This document shows, in pieces, positions 1 to 10,680 of a DNA stretch of 64,000 bases. The stretch is from Micrasema longulum (Eukaryota > Arthropoda > Insecta > Trichoptera > Brachycentridae), in the NCBI GenBank assembly GCA_022494885.1, contig JAGVSM010005004.1, forward strand, positions 62,001 through 126,000, written 5' to 3'. Positions within the stretch are counted from its first letter, which is position 1. Every line of letters starts with the position of its first letter. Under the pieces are notes generated by a model. That model worked only from the letters and a program-made list of their open reading frames with translations. It had not been told where the DNA came from and did not search any database. Both the position numbers and the translations under genes were made by a program.

Positions 1-15
1 TGTGTTTTTCGACAG

Positions 16-338
16 GTATGCCTGGCCCGAGAATTGCGATCCAAACATTAGGAAAAAAACCGGCGATTCCGTCATTCGTTGTTCTTTGAACGGTGACAAA
101 TGCGAAAATGGAAACGGCCACGTGACTGACGTAGAGAACATCACCTCGTGCAAGGGGACCTGCGAGATGGCGGACGGCCCCAAGATGGCGGACGGCGCCA
201 AGATGGCGGACGGCGGGAAATCTGACAGCTGCTGTCAAAACGGCGACAGGAGCAACGAAAACGTGGTCGAGGAAGAATGCAGGATGGTCGAACTGGGGAG
301 ATCCAGATTAGAAACGAATGGCGTCTGTTATATCAACG
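16..338 (+). CDS. CDO1: Cysteine dioxygenase (CDO), internal exon with cysteine-rich insertion
   Basis: CDO is a cytosolic non-heme iron enzyme that uses O2 to oxidise cysteine to cysteine sulfinate. The exon opens after a pyrimidine-rich tract and AG at 14-15. The first base completes an Arg codon, giving the family motif YAWPEN. It ends at an AAC-G junction before GTAAGA, and the next exon completes NDSMGLHRVEN, a hallmark of CDO. In vertebrate CDO about 20 residues separate AWP from the conserved Cys before YIND. Here there are about 100, so roughly 80 residues are inserted. The insertion holds eight extra cysteines and three tandem copies of a KMADG-type unit (15-bp DNA repeat around 165-225). 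The iron ligands equivalent to His86 and His88 must lie upstream, outside the window. Identity is firm from the flanking motifs. Whether the insertion is in the mature mRNA is not shown. Confidence 0.85.
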
Positions 339-419
339 GTAAGAACATTAAATTGACATTTTATTTTATTTAGCAAACCTGTTGGTTTGCAAAATTCGTA
401 TTTGTTTTCTTCTTCTTTT

Positions 420-815
420 CCACACCCGCTCCTAAGTGGAGCATGTGGACATCACCAGTTGTCTTTAGGAGACCCTATCGCCAGCCAGCATTTTTGCCTC
501 TTTCCACGTCAATCCAGCGCTTCTTAATTCCGCCGAATAAAGTGTAAAGATTGGCATTGACGGCCTTCCGGACGGCGTGAGCCCGCAGGTTTAACAACTT
601 GGGTTTAGGTTCTCCTGAGGCATGTGCAGCACGTGTCCAAGCCATGTCCACCGCCGCATCTTCAAGAGGCTGCTGCGTCCGTTCTCGGACTTCAATGTTA
701 GTCATAAAATCGAACCACCCTAAACCTAATATTCTTCTCAAGCACTTACTCTCAAAACTCAGAAATTTGGTGTTTTGAGCTTTGGTAAGGTGCCAAGATT
801 TGTTTTGGTCAGTAA
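420..815 (-). mobile_element. LINE reverse-transcriptase C-terminal fragment
   Basis: Minus-strand reading gives WHLTKAQNTKFLSFESKCLRRIL followed by a T-N-I-E-V-R-x-R-T-Q run, the post-RT region of RTE/Jockey-type elements (typically ETWTLTKA...FE.RCLRRIL...VTNEEVRRRTGQ). It is 5'-truncated and directly abuts a TIR-element end at 819. A relic with no function expected. Confidence 0.65.
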
Positions 816-818
816 ATA

Positions 819-1190
819 TCATAGAATTAAGAAAAGCCCAGAAACCGCATACGCGCATCAAACAGAAGGCGACTAAACTACTCTTAACCGAGTAGTTTTA
901 TGTTTTGACCCATTAGTCTTTGTAGACGTCGATCAGTACGCAACTCCCGATTTGAATTCAACTATGCCGTGTTGTGTCGTTTTAGTAGTATAGAAATGAT
1001 GCTGGGATAAACAAGAAACAGGAGGAGATCACATTTCATGTGTAAAGTAGCAAATGTATGTTTAAGTAGCAAATGCATGACTTAAAAATTGAATTATTTT
1101 TCCATCTGTCAGATTGTCAAAGAAAACAAAATGGCCATTTTGTTTTGTTTGTGTCGCCAGGGTAGTCAGATTTTTTACGCTACTTTGATC
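819..1190 (+). repeat. End of a TIR element, inverted partner at 13205-13523
   Basis: Starting CATAGAATTAAGAA, this 370-bp stretch matches the reverse complement of 13205-13523 over most of its length, including AACTCCCGATTT, the GCCGTGTTGTGTCGTTTTA block and the region around TTCCATCTGTCAG. Identity looks around 80 percent by eye. The 13.5 kb copy has a TTAA beside its terminus, so this may be a piggyBac-like non-autonomous element. Confidence 0.65.
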
Positions 1191-2489
1191 CTGAATTGCC
1201 AAATGGATATTAATTTGCATTGTAAATACTTTTAAATGTGTACCTGTGTATTTACTATCGCAGGATTATTCCAATTTATATTTCCATAATTCGCCTACAT
1301 TTATTTTATAAAACTGAAAATACACATGTGTGTTCATTTTTTTATTTATTTATTCATTTTATTCACAATATACTTGTTACATTTATTGAGGCATAAATCC
1401 CAACTCCATGGAACCAAAGTCCTGTGTTGAGTTTGTTTGTTTGTCCGTCACATCTCCGAAACGGCGAGTCGTAGCGGCCTGAAATTTGGACTCGTCATTT
1501 TAGATGCGATTTCAAGGTTAACGTTGCTATTTTAGAGTAAAATTTTAATCGGCCTCTACGCGATGAAGACTCAAACTTTATATGGATGCCTAGTGCGGCC
1601 CCGGCATATTGCCCGTAATCAACTGTCATAATCAACAGTAAACCTACTTTAATTCTTAAATTTATCCCTTAAATTGAGAAAAAACCGTATCTAAAGTAAA
1701 TATGTTGATATAAGGAAAGTTTTTAAGCAACATAATACTCGTGTCGGGACAATAAATGCCAAAATTCAGTGTTCAGTTCATTCAATTCATGGGAAAATAT
1801 TCGGAATCAATTACCTGTTAAAACTGACTCCTTTAACACATTTGACGCTCCTACTGCTGCAACCAAACATCCTGCAATTCACCATGGTGGATTTTTATTT
1901 ATTATAACGTAAATATCCAAGTTATTTACAAACAAAGCCAAGCACAGCGACAAAAGCTTTCGGTAGAACCGTTATGCGTATGCTGTCAAACAAAACAAAA
2001 TGGCCGCCAATTTGTTGCTAACCAACATCGCTTGCGTTCCATGAAACGTGGTGATAGGGCTTGCCTATAGGTGGACGCATTATTACTCTGAGGAAATAAC
2101 TGATATTCGGGAGATATTATCGCCTAGACAGAAGTCATTACTTATTTTTAACCTATGTGGGTATTCTACCTATCATAAATAATGATAAAATTGTGCTATT
2201 TTAATGTATAAAGTTTGATAATGGTTGGAACAGAATATTACCCAAGGAAAAACCGAAGATCGCATTCAAGTTAAAACCAGTTTAATCACACAATCAATTA
2301 TGTTTGTTTGACCCTAATGATACTAATTTAGATATTTATATATCTTCTAGTTAATATATTTATACATAGATATATATACATTATTTCTTTTATTTATTTA
2401 TCTATGAATTGATTGGCAGCTGCACACCAGAATCTCCTCCATTCTAGACGGTCCTTTAACTGGCCATATGATGTGTGGTTTATATCTGC

Positions 2490-3217
2490 TTTTTTTATTT
2501 ATTTAGTTCTATGTAACATAGTCTAATATATATTTACAACACAATATTTACATCTATACTTATTCTAACATTATTTATCACTATTATACACTTAGTATCC
2601 TAATTTATAATATTAACTGTTTTATATGTACATTTTCATTAATTATATTCACTATTTACACTATTTACCACCTAATATTTTTCACATATATACTTTTTAC
2701 ATTTAATTTTAAATATATTAACATTAATTTCATTTTTTATGCTTTCTGGCATTTCCTCAAATAATTGTATTCCCTTGTACATAAGGCAGTTCTGGGACAT
2801 TGCTTTTGATTTCTTTTCCAGTCTTATATTTTAAGATCCTCTTGTTGCATAGTTATGAAAGAACTCATTATTTTTTAGTTTATTTTGAAAATATCTCGGA
2901 ACTATTCCTTTAATAATTTTGTTTATTTCATTGGCAACATTGAATTTGATTCTTTGATCAATTGTCATGATATCTAGAAGTTGAATCATTTTCTTAACAT
3001 TTGTTCGTCTCCCACATCTTAATATTATCCTCATCGCTTTGTTTTGTATTATTTGGAGTCTTTTTAGATCTCCTTCATTACTTAAATATAAAATACTGGA
3101 GCAATAATCAATGTGGGGAACGATAATACTTTTAAATATCAGCAGAGAGGTTTTAATGTCTAATTTATTCCTTATCCTTCCTAACAGGGATACCTTCTTT
3201 GCGATTTTCTTACTCGT
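2490..3217 (-). mobile_element. LINE 3' fragment (CR1/Jockey-like C-terminus), one in-frame stop
   Basis: The minus strand reads KKIAKKVSLLGRIRN, then FKSIIVPHIDYCSSILY, then RLQIIQNKAMRIIL, and after one TAA continues in frame to MYKGIQLFEEMPESIKNEIN and a stop at 2672. This is the typical post-RT region of CR1/Jockey-group LINEs. An A-rich tail (TTTTTTATTTATTTA on the plus strand) lies near 2490. It is 5'-truncated at about 3217. Confidence 0.75.
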
Positions 3218-3294
3218 ATTTTCGAGGGGTCGTCCTCTATGGTTCGTGCCCCAGGGGCGAATCGTCCAAATAAGTGATTATCCACAGCATACTA

Positions 3295-3720
3295 TTATTT
3301 TTTTATTTTTTTACGAAGTGATTTTTGTGAATTGAGCCATTTCAGTTGCCTACGATAATCAGAAATGTGTTCATATTTTCTAAGACAAAAAATGTACCTC
3401 GTGCATGTATTCTGAAGTTGCTCAAGTTTATCGAGTTGCTCACAGCTTAAATCAGTCGTGGAAACATCAGCGTAATCTAGAATGGGTAGTAGTAATGCTT
3501 GTACAAGGGTGCATTTAGTATTAATGGGTAAGAATTTTTGCAACCTTCTAAGTGAGTGTAGACAGAAAAATATTTTGCGGCTTAATTCATTAGTATGAGC
3601 GCGCCAGCAGAGACGTTCATCCATCTGTACTCCTAGATTTTTTACGGATTTCCTGTTTTGAATATTGGTACCATTGACATTAAGAGGATTAAGTGAAGAT
3701 ACGTTTAGCTTACTAAGCAA
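3295..3720 (-). mobile_element. Second, different LINE C-terminal fragment
   Basis: Minus-strand reading begins near SLNPLNVNGTNI and continues KNLGVQMDERLCWRAH, LLLPILDYADVS and LDKLEQLQNTCTRYIF. This is the same post-RT region as the neighbouring element at 2490-3217 but clearly divergent, so two LINE families lie next to each other. It has lost its true 3' end. The 80 bp between them (3218-3294) is unassigned. Confidence 0.75.
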
Positions 3721-3817
3721 TCTGATGAAGATAGCCGTTCATAATGCAATTATAAATCTCCTCTTTCCCCTGGAGAGTGGTTAATTTGGGGATATTTATT
3801 TTTCCGTGCGACTTATT

Positions 3818-3998
3818 TTTGCTTCATATATGGCCACACTGATGATTTAACGTCAAAAAACATGAACACGTGAAATCAAACATAATGATTTTCATTTAGA
3901 ACATTATTGTGACCTTAACCATTACCCAAAACAGTTTTTACAGCAGTTTTATACACCATTTGACGTTTAATCATCAGTGTGGCCATTATATGAAGCAA
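3818..3998. mobile_element. Small MITE with about 38-bp inverted repeats
   Basis: The left end TTTGCTTCATATATGGCCAC continuing ACTGATGATTTAACGTCAAA is repeated inverted at 3959-3998 with one indel and one or two mismatches. The element is about 180 bp with no coding capacity. A run of A follows at about 4013-4029. Confidence 0.7.
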
Positions 3999-4039
3999 AG
4001 TGTTGTCGCATTAAAAAAAAAAAAAAAAATCAATCTCTA

Positions 4040-4160
4040 GATGGTAGAGAAGATTTAGAATACCACCACTGGGCTTAGGAGGGCGAGCACTATTTTACAG
4101 GGACCTGTCATGATTAACCTAGCCGGATCGAAGTGGGGGATTCGAATCCCCCATAGACCG
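4040..4160 (+). repeat. Weak tRNA-like segment
   Basis: GGGGGATTCGAATCCCCC near 4136-4153 looks like a tRNA T-arm or pol III box B, and GGGCTTAGGAGGG upstream could be a degenerate A box. The remaining cloverleaf does not pair, so at best this is a SINE head. Confidence 0.25.
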
Positions 4161-4166
4161 ATTTGG

Positions 4167-4920
4167 TCAATTTCAATTTATGTACATAAGCATTCGGCAA
4201 ACTAACAAAATTAAATAAAATACAAGAATGAGTAAAATATGCGTACGCGAAAACATGAATAAATTATTGCACGGTCATAAACACTTCCGACGTTTTATTT
4301 TCCTGGCGCCATGTACAAGTAGGCGCTGGGGTCGTTTGGTCCCCCCGTTCGGATCATGTGTAATCATGTCAATTTTACTTTATGTACATAAGCATTCGAC
4401 AAACTTACAAAAATAAATTAAATACACAATGAGTAAAATATGTGTACGCGAAAACATGAATAAATCATTGCACGGTCATAAACACTTCCGACGTTTTATT
4501 TTCCTGGCGCCATGTACAAGTAGGCGCTGGGGTCGTTTGGTCCCCCCCTTCGGATCATGTGTAATTTTTGGATGCTTAGTGAGTAAAAGGTTAATGTACT
4601 CAGGTCGCAGTGACGTCCCCACACTTCGAAGAATAAAAATATGAAACGAGCGGAAAGCACTCGTTCAAGATTCTAGGTTCTATTTCACATATATACATGG
4701 TCATAAACACTTCCGACGTTTTATTTTCCTGGCGCCATGTACAAGTAGGCGCTGGGGTCGTTTGGTCCCCCCCTTCGGATCATGTGTAATTTTTTAATGC
4801 TTAGTGAGTAAAAGGTTAATCTACTCAGGTCGCAGTGACGTCCCCACGCTTCAAAGAATAAAAATAAAAAACGAGTGGAAAGCACTCGTTAAAGATTCTA
4901 GGTTCTATTTCACACATATA
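4167..4920 (+). repeat. Tandem triplication, period about 200-226 bp
   Basis: Three head-to-tail units share GGTCATAAACACTTCCGACG at about 4273, 4474 and 4698, followed by TTTTATTTTCCTGGCGCC and GGCGCTGGGGTCGTTTGG. Units 2 and 3 also share a 3' part with GTCGCAGTGACGTCCCCAC and a hairpin around CGAG..AAAGCACTCG. Short open frames run through units 1 and 2, but nothing suggests a gene. Confidence 0.85.
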
Positions 4921-5345
4921 CATGCTAAATGATGTCCCATCTCTGTTGCAATCAATTTCTTTTCATGTTCCCAGCCGTGTCACCAGAAGTCAAAACCTGC
5001 TGTTTATAAAATCTTCTAAGAGCAACTTTGGTTTTTATGCCCCAATGTCCAGAATGTGTAGATTAGTCAATTCATCACACGACTTTGAATTTTTTGGGAT
5101 AGATCTTCCGGCTTTTCGTAGATCTCTTCGCGACTAAACAGTGTGGGATGAAGTTGGATTGGCATGGTTTAGCTCGAAGTCTTAAGTCTTTCGTTTTTAT
5201 TAATATATTGCATACAATTATTGTTTTTCCCTTGTTTGTCTTTGCTAAATAGTTTTATGTTCTTTTTGTTCAGTTTCTTGCATTTATGTTTCTTCATGTA
5301 ACTGTTGTAATTGGCCTAGGCCGTATATATAATAAATAAATACAT
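4905..5345 (+). mobile_element. LINE C-terminal fragment and 3' UTR
   Basis: The plus strand reads ISFHVPSRVTRSQNLLF, then APMSRMCRLVNS to a stop at 5137. This is the end of a Jockey/CR1-type ORF2 (compare IPNRVTRSTELF in the element at 29.7-33.7 kb). It ends in AATAAATAAATACA near 5340. It directly follows the tandem array. Confidence 0.65.
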
Positions 5346-5913
5346 GTATTCTTCAGCGCCCGGACACGGTGAATGAATAAACGGTGAACGAGAAGATGAT
5401 AAATTTGTGTTTGAATTACTAAAATTAATTAGTTTTCTGTTTCTCAAGTTATCTGTGTTTTGCGACCTGTGGGTCAAAACTATAAAAATATTTACCACGG
5501 AAAATTACTAAGTCACTCTGCATAAGTGATAACATCATTTATTGTTTAAAATTAAAAGAGCCCACAAACTAAAGACGATGTTTTATCGAGTATATGTAAA
5601 GATAAGAATTTTACTTCATCGGACATCAACATACCAGTAGCTCAATCACAAATAACTGTTGACGTGCTAATAAACGACGTGATAACAATTTCTCACCGTG
5701 GTTGTTTATCGTATTCTCGATCAAAATGCAACATCCGTGAACACCTAATATTAAATGTCAAAATATTTACGTTTCGCGACGTATAATCCTGCTGCGCAAT
5801 CACATATTTGAATTTCACCGGTGTAAATATGGAAAATATTCCGAAACTGCTATTTTTATTTATCAAATGTTATTAAATATTTCTATATTACCACTTACCG
5901 ACTTTTCTAGTTC

Positions 5914-5947
5914 TACCGGTTTCGAGACGTACCCGTCTCTTCGTCAG
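5914..5947 (-). ncRNA. Hammerhead-ribozyme-like motif in a Penelope-type terminal repeat
   Basis: On the minus strand: CTGACGA (5947-5941), a 6-bp hairpin GAGACG-GGTA-CGTCTC, then GAA followed by ACCGGT and A. This follows the hammerhead order CUGANGA, stem II, GAA, stem III beginning A15.1 and ending U16.1, then the H17 cleavage base. Stem III is the self-complementary ACCGGU, so it could only pair between two copies. An extra A lies between CUGACGA and stem II, and stem I is weak (about 2 bp). Activity is not shown. Confidence 0.5.
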
Positions 5948-6304
5948 GACATCAATTAGACCAATATGCAAACCAACATACAAAACCCACTATGCCCCTT
6001 CACCACAGTTGTTGTTAGAAGTAAATAATATGGAAATATTTCACATTAGGAAAGCTTTAAAAAATAATGTTCCTTTGATCAATAATCAAACAACCTTTCA
6101 ATATAGTCCTTCATACGATGCTCCACTGAAATGGTCACCCTATTAAACCTATTAAGCTCACCCCCTCCCTCCATCCCCTTCCTGTTTTCAACTGTTTCTC
6201 GAACAACATAATATTTTCATAATTTAATCAGTGCATGTTTGTCCTAATTAGTGCATGTGCTTATTAAAATGCATGTCGTGTTGGTTTTATGTTTTTGTTT
6301 GTCC

Positions 6305-6660
6305 TTTTAATGCGTAGATAAACGTATCGAGGGGTTCTAGACCCGTCGGTACAAAGCGATGTACTTACATCAAAACTCGATGGTGGGGGGATCGGTAGTG
6401 TATCTTCGTAATCGGTCGGAAGAATTGTATCTTAAACTATGACGTCATACTGAAGCTATGTAATTTTAGTACGTAGATATGTGTACTGTGACGTACGCTT
6501 CCCCCTGTTTCATATCGATGAACCTACCCAAAACTTGAAGATGGGGGTCGGTAGCGTATCTTCGCAATCGCTCTAGAGAATTTATCTTCAACTATACCGT
6601 CATGGTGAAGGTATGACGTCCTCATCTTCCCATCATAATCGATGACCTTGTGAACCCAAA
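6305..6660 (+). repeat. Interspersed repeat, inverted partner at 61205-61580
   Basis: Matches the reverse complement of 61205-61580 along its length: TGCGTAGATAAACGTATCGA, GGGTTCTA, CATCAAAACT, ATGACGTCATA, GTGACGTACGCTTCC and CCCAAAACTTGAAG. Looks about 75 percent identical. No coding capacity and no clear termini. Confidence 0.75.
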
Positions 6661-6822
6661 AAAACTTTGTCGGATCGGGCAATAAAAAACTCTTGAAAGA
6701 TTATAAAATCTCTCGTCAATCCTCTAATCATAGTTTTGTATGGGTTGGAAATTGCAATATTTTTTATTTATCAGAAAATCTAATTGCTCCCCTAGAATTG
6801 CTATCAGAAATTACTTGGATCT

Positions 6823-6880
6823 ATAACTATTATTATTAATGGATAACTTATACAGCGTCATTTTCGTAATATAATATCTC
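6823..6880 (-). repeat. 3' tail of the L2/CR1-like LINE family
   Basis: (ATT)n followed by GGATAACTTATACAGCGTCATTTTCG matches the 3' ends seen at 10180-10275, 23863 and 60412. Confidence 0.5.
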
Positions 6881-6984
6881 AATGGCGCTTTCATATCAAA
6901 CAAATTTAATTTAAATTTACCAATTTGTAATTTAAGTCAGTTAATCGCGGTCTCAAAAGCGGCCTACTACAAACAAAAAATAAT

Positions 6985-7365
6985 ATAAAATATGCTAGTA
7001 TCTATTTGTAAAATTTGAAAAAAGCTCCAGATATAATTCGGTTAAGTACTGTATAATACCGATTGGCGCGCCGCCATCGGCCAGGTTCGGCTAAGGCACA
7101 AACTACAAATGCTTATTTTGTTCATATTGCAGCCGTTGTTTGCATGAACAAAACGTGCATGTGTGGGTTTTTTTCAGTTGAAATTACGCGCGTATGGGTA
7201 ACTTTGAAGGCAGTTCTTTTCCATGAACTTTGGTGCATCGTTTTAGCAAGAAAAAATTAATACGTTACTGACATCTAGCGTTTTTTTTTTTAATTTTTAT
7301 TTAATAAAAGACTGTCAAAGATCAAATGTCAAATAAATAACCTCAAACGCCTTAAATCGATTCCT
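6985..7365 (+). repeat. Interspersed repeat R, inverted partner at 18590-18970
   Basis: Shares with the reverse complement of 18590-18970: GATAATTCGGTTAAGTA (one mismatch), GCGCGCCGC.ATCGGCC, GCACAAACTACAAATGC, ATTACGCG.GTATG, TACGTTACTGACATCTAGCG and TTATTTAATAAAAGAC. It ends about 20 bp before the mariner start, so the mariner may have landed in or beside it. Confidence 0.75.
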
Positions 7366-7389
7366 TCATATAACCGAGAATATGGACCA

Positions 7390-8556
7390 CGTTTATTTTG
7401 TTAATAAAAATTCAAAATGGAGTTCTGTGAAACTTGTGATATTGACGGAAAAAGCTAATTTTGTGCAGTGATTAAACACTATTATTTGAAAGGGAAAACG
7501 GCTAAAGAGACAAAAGAAAAGCTCGATAAACATTACGGTGAGTCTGCTCCGTCAGATCACATGGTCAAATATTGGATTTCTGAATTTAAACGCGGCCGAA
7601 CAAGCACTGCAACAATACCATCAACAGGAAGGCCAAAAGAGGTGGTTACTGAAGAAGATATCAAGAAAATCCTCGATATAGTTATGAATGATCGCCGAGT
7701 GAAGTTGCCTAAGATTTTTGAAATGGTAAACATCTCATATGAACGTGTGTTCAACATTTTACATGAACATTTGCATATGAAAAAGCTATCGGCAAGATGG
7801 GTGCCGCGTTTGCTCAGTGTCGAACAAAAACGAGTTCGAGAGACCACTTCACAGCAGTGTTTAGACATGATAAAGTGTTATCCTGTTGATTTTTGGCGTC
7901 GATTAATAACTGTTGATGAAACGTGAGTGCACCACTATACACCTGAAACCAAAAATCAATCGAAACAATGGGTGGAAGCTGGTGGAAGTGCTCCGAAGAA
8001 TGCAAAGGCAGTGAAATCGACTGGCAAGGTTATGGCCGCTGTATTTTGTGATGCACTCGGAATATCGCTCATCGATTATCATGAAAAAGGATCCACAATC
8101 ACAGGAAAGTATTATCGTGCATTATTGGATCAATTGAATGATGCAATCAAGGAAAAACGACCACATTTAAAGAAGAAAAAAGTGCTCTTCGAGACAACGC
8201 ACTGGTTCACACAGTATTATATACGATGCTAAAATTACGTGAAATACACTTCGAATTGGTTGATCATCCACCTTATAGTCCAGATTTAGCTCCTAGTGAC
8301 TTTTTCCTGTTTCCAAACTTGAAAAAATGGCTCGCAGGAAAAAGATTCAGCTCAAACGAAAAAGTGATTACCGAAACTAACGCGTATTTTGAGAGGTTCC
8401 CGAAATCGTATTGTATTATTCAGATGGTATAAAAAAGTTGGAATATCGTCTTACTAAGTGTGTCGAAGTAAAAGGAGACTATGTTGAGAAATAACTGGTT
8501 TTTGAAAAAAAAAGTTTTTTTCCTACTTAGGTAGCTTCATTTCCAATCCGCCCTCG
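7390..8556 (+). pseudogene. Mariner transposase pseudogene, irritans-like
   Basis: The reading runs from the N-terminal FCAVIKHYYLKGKTAKE helix-turn-helix region through WVPRLLSVEQK and VDET, HYTPETKNQSKQWVEAG, STGKVMAAVF and DHPPYSPDLAPSDFFLFPNL to GIKKLEY, covering the whole transposase. It is broken by a stop in the N-terminus (GGAAAAAGCTAAT), a stop right after VDET, a deletion that removes the QDN motif with the second catalytic Asp (near 8185-8205), and a late frameshift near 8415. The 3' terminus CCTACTTAGGTAGCTTCATT is recognisable, but no matching 5' inverted repeat remains near 7260-7390. Not capable of transposition. Confidence 0.9.
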
Positions 8557-8953
8557 TATACTGTTGTATAATATTAAGTACTCTGAATTCTTTAAAGAGC
8601 AAGTCACTTGGATAACGAAATGGTGTTTTAAAAATTACTCGGATTAAGGATTTCTGTGCAATTGTTACCGGTTTAAGGCCATATTCCCTTCTCTAAAATG
8701 TTTTTGTACTATGGAAAAATAACTACTTGTGTTCTTGTGATTTACCGAATTATTTCATTTTGAGGACCTTTTTTTAACGAGTTGTAAATAACTCGCTATT
8801 AGAAAATGAGTAAACGCAATAATTTACGCATTAATAATTTTCTAATACGCAGTTTTCTTGCAGAGGCCGTGAACAGAATGACATAAATTCTTATCTATTT
8901 CAAAACCTTCACGTACTAAAATTCTACGCTATCATTTATCAACTATACCTATT

Positions 8954-9530
8954 GTCGGCCTCGTGGTGTAATGATCAGCGCGTTCGCCTACCATGCAAGA
9001 GGTCTCGGGTTTGATTCCCGTCATGGTTGGCATGAAATATATATTTATTTTTGTTCTTCAATTTTTATTATTATCGGTATGTTTTCCAATTTATATTTTT
9101 GTTTAATTTCTTAATTACTCATTTTATATATTATAATGTGTATTTGTGGTTCAATTTTATTATTATCGGTATGTTTTATAATTTATAATAATTGTGTCTC
9201 ATTTATTTACTATTAATGGCATATTTTCTAATCTATTTTTATGATTCAATTTTTATTATTATTACTTGCATGTTTTCTAATTTAAATTTATATTGATTTT
9301 TATAATGTTATTATTATTCTTTGAATTTATTAAGCATCATTTAATGAAATTAAAAATAAAAAAAACACATGAATAAAATAAGGTCCTTCCTAAACACAGG
9401 AATTTCCTAGCTAGTCGGGACCTGAAACAAATAAACTCTGTACATTTTAAAACTGTGAAATACTAAATAAATAAAAAAATTTAATAAGGGTGTTTTTACA
9501 CTAGAATATTTCAATGTCCCAAGACTTTGA
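8954..9530 (+). mobile_element. tRNA-derived SINE-1, split by an AT-rich insertion
   Basis: The head GTCGGCCTCGTGGTGTAATG and box B GGTTTGATTCCCG (8954-9034) are followed at 9487-9530 by the body motif GGTGTTTTTACACTAGAATA. In intact copies (34711 and 50616) these are adjacent. About 430 bp of degenerate tandem AT-rich sequence (repeated TTTTATTATTATCGGTATGT) lies between them. Confidence 0.75.
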
Positions 9531-9589
9531 TTACAATGCGATTTTAACATTTATCTTAAATTTTATCTAGAATTAGATGTATTTATTTA

Positions 9590-9905
9590 TGACAAAATAC
9601 AGGGTTTTTAAACTTTACATATTACATTACATTACATATTTTATTTGTACTATATATTCCCAATCAGCAAAAGTGCTGGAATGAGGGGATATTATATATA
9701 ATAACATAATAGTTTTAATAAAAAGTCAATAAATAAAAAAATCACATATCACTCGTCACACGGGCTATAAGAATTGTTTTATTTGGGTGTTTTTTAAATA
9801 CGTATATGTTTTGTATATTTTTTAGGTCGTTAGAAAGTGAATTGTAAAAATTTATTGCTGTATACACAAAACTGTTTCTTTTTCTATTAGTCCTAGGTTC
9901 TACAA
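9590..9905 (-). mobile_element. LINE C-terminal fragment
   Basis: The minus strand reads VEPRTNRKRNSFVYTAINFY followed by NSLSNDLKNIQNIYVFKKH, a typical end of a LINE ORF2. The tail on the plus strand is the T-rich 9580s. Relic only. Confidence 0.55.
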
Positions 9906-10164
9906 AAAACTTTACAAAAACTTTTCATACAGAAAACTTAATCTACATAGTAAAATTAAGTTTTCTTCATGAAAAGCAGAATATGCGTACATTTTTTTTC
10001 TTCTAAACATGTTCAATTATAGGTTACCGACGAAGATACTTTAAATGTTCATGCAAATATACTCATTTTCGTACACGAATATCGGTTTTTTTTATAGACA
10101 ATCGAAGATTACTCTTTTAACTTCCCATTGTAATCGGGGCCCCGGACGGGGACAAATTTAAAAT

Positions 10165-10275
10165 TAAATTTATATATTTATATAATTACTTTGTAAAGCG
10201 CCCTTGAGGTATTATATTATATTATATACGAAAATGGCGCTATATAAGTTATCCATAATAATAATTATCATTATA
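10165..10275 (+). repeat. L2/CR1-like LINE 3' tail just upstream of the CDO exon
   Basis: Contains AAAGCGCCCTTGAGG, AAAATGGCGCTATATAAG and TTATCCATAATAATAAT, the 3' end of the family whose coding parts are at 23863-24405 and 60412-60890. The (AAT)n tail ends about 15 bp before the splice acceptor at 10286. Confidence 0.65.
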
Positions 10276-10287
10276 TCTCTTTTCCAG

Positions 10288-10457
10288 ACTCCATGGGTCT
10301 TCACCGCGTGGAGAACGCGTCCCACACGGACTCGGCCGTCTCTCTCCACCTGTACGGCCCCCCGTTCGACGCGTGCCACGTGTTCAACCAGCTGACCGGC
10401 CGGAAAACCAAAAGCAACGTCACGTTCTGGTCCAAATTCGGACAGAAGAGGACCAAG
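10288..10457 (+). CDS. CDO1: Cysteine dioxygenase (CDO), C-terminal cupin exon
   Basis: The exon starts after TTTTCCAG and its first two bases complete the Asp codon begun at 338. It translates from DSMGLHRVENASH through SLHLYGPPFDACH to FWSKFGQKRTK, a near-continuous match to the end of CDO. The His in GLH corresponds to the third iron ligand (His140 in mammals) and the Tyr in HLY to the active-site Tyr157, so both catalytic positions are kept. It ends in phase 0 at AAG before GTATGA. If that donor is unused, translation adds one Val and stops at TGA 10461-10463, giving a protein of about normal C-terminal length. If it is used, the next phase-compatible plus-strand exon I see is 41744-41929. 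The exon is strongly GC-rich against AT-rich introns. A LINE tail ends about 15 bp before its acceptor. Confidence 0.88.
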
Positions 10458-10626
10458 GTATGATGGCGTTTCTTCATAGATATCTCTATCGAGCATTGAG
10501 AACATGGGGGTCTAGACTGATGTCCGCTAATGCGGAGCTTAAGAGCTGCCATCGGCCGGGTTGAGTGATCATAACATTCCCCGTTCAGACTGGTCGAAGC
10601 CCTGTAGATATACAGCGAAGATTATA

Positions 10627-10650
10627 GTCGGCCTCGTGGTTTGGTGGTCG
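10627..10650 (+). repeat. SINE-1 head fragment
   Basis: GTCGGCCTCGTGGTTTGGTGG matches the SINE-1 A-box region and stops at 10650, immediately before a copy of the TAGTCCTTAAAATA terminus at 10654-10680. Confidence 0.5.
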
Positions 10651-10653
10651 TAT

Positions 10654-10680
10654 ACTATAGTCCTTAAAATATAGCTTGAT
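10654..10680 (+). repeat. Lone terminal repeat of the TATAGTCC element
   Basis: CTATAGTCCTTAAAATATAG then CTTGATT equals the terminal repeat at 11840-11868. No matching second end was found for this copy. 10681-11835 otherwise shows nothing recognisable. Confidence 0.5.

Larger units (their letters stand above)
339..10287 (+). other. CDO intron, about 9.9 kb, filled with repeats
   Basis: GT at 339-340 to AG at 10286-10287. No other host exon was recognised. Identified insertions are listed separately. Stretches at 1191-2480, 5345-5870 and 5960-6300 are AT-rich sequence in which I recognise nothing firm, apart from a weak minus-strand LINE-tail resemblance at about 2400-2475. Confidence 0.8.

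Noticed and set aside
10212..10552. Minus-strand frames over the CDO exon
   Set aside because: Shadows of the plus-strand CDO exon; the plus frame matches the enzyme and has splice sites.
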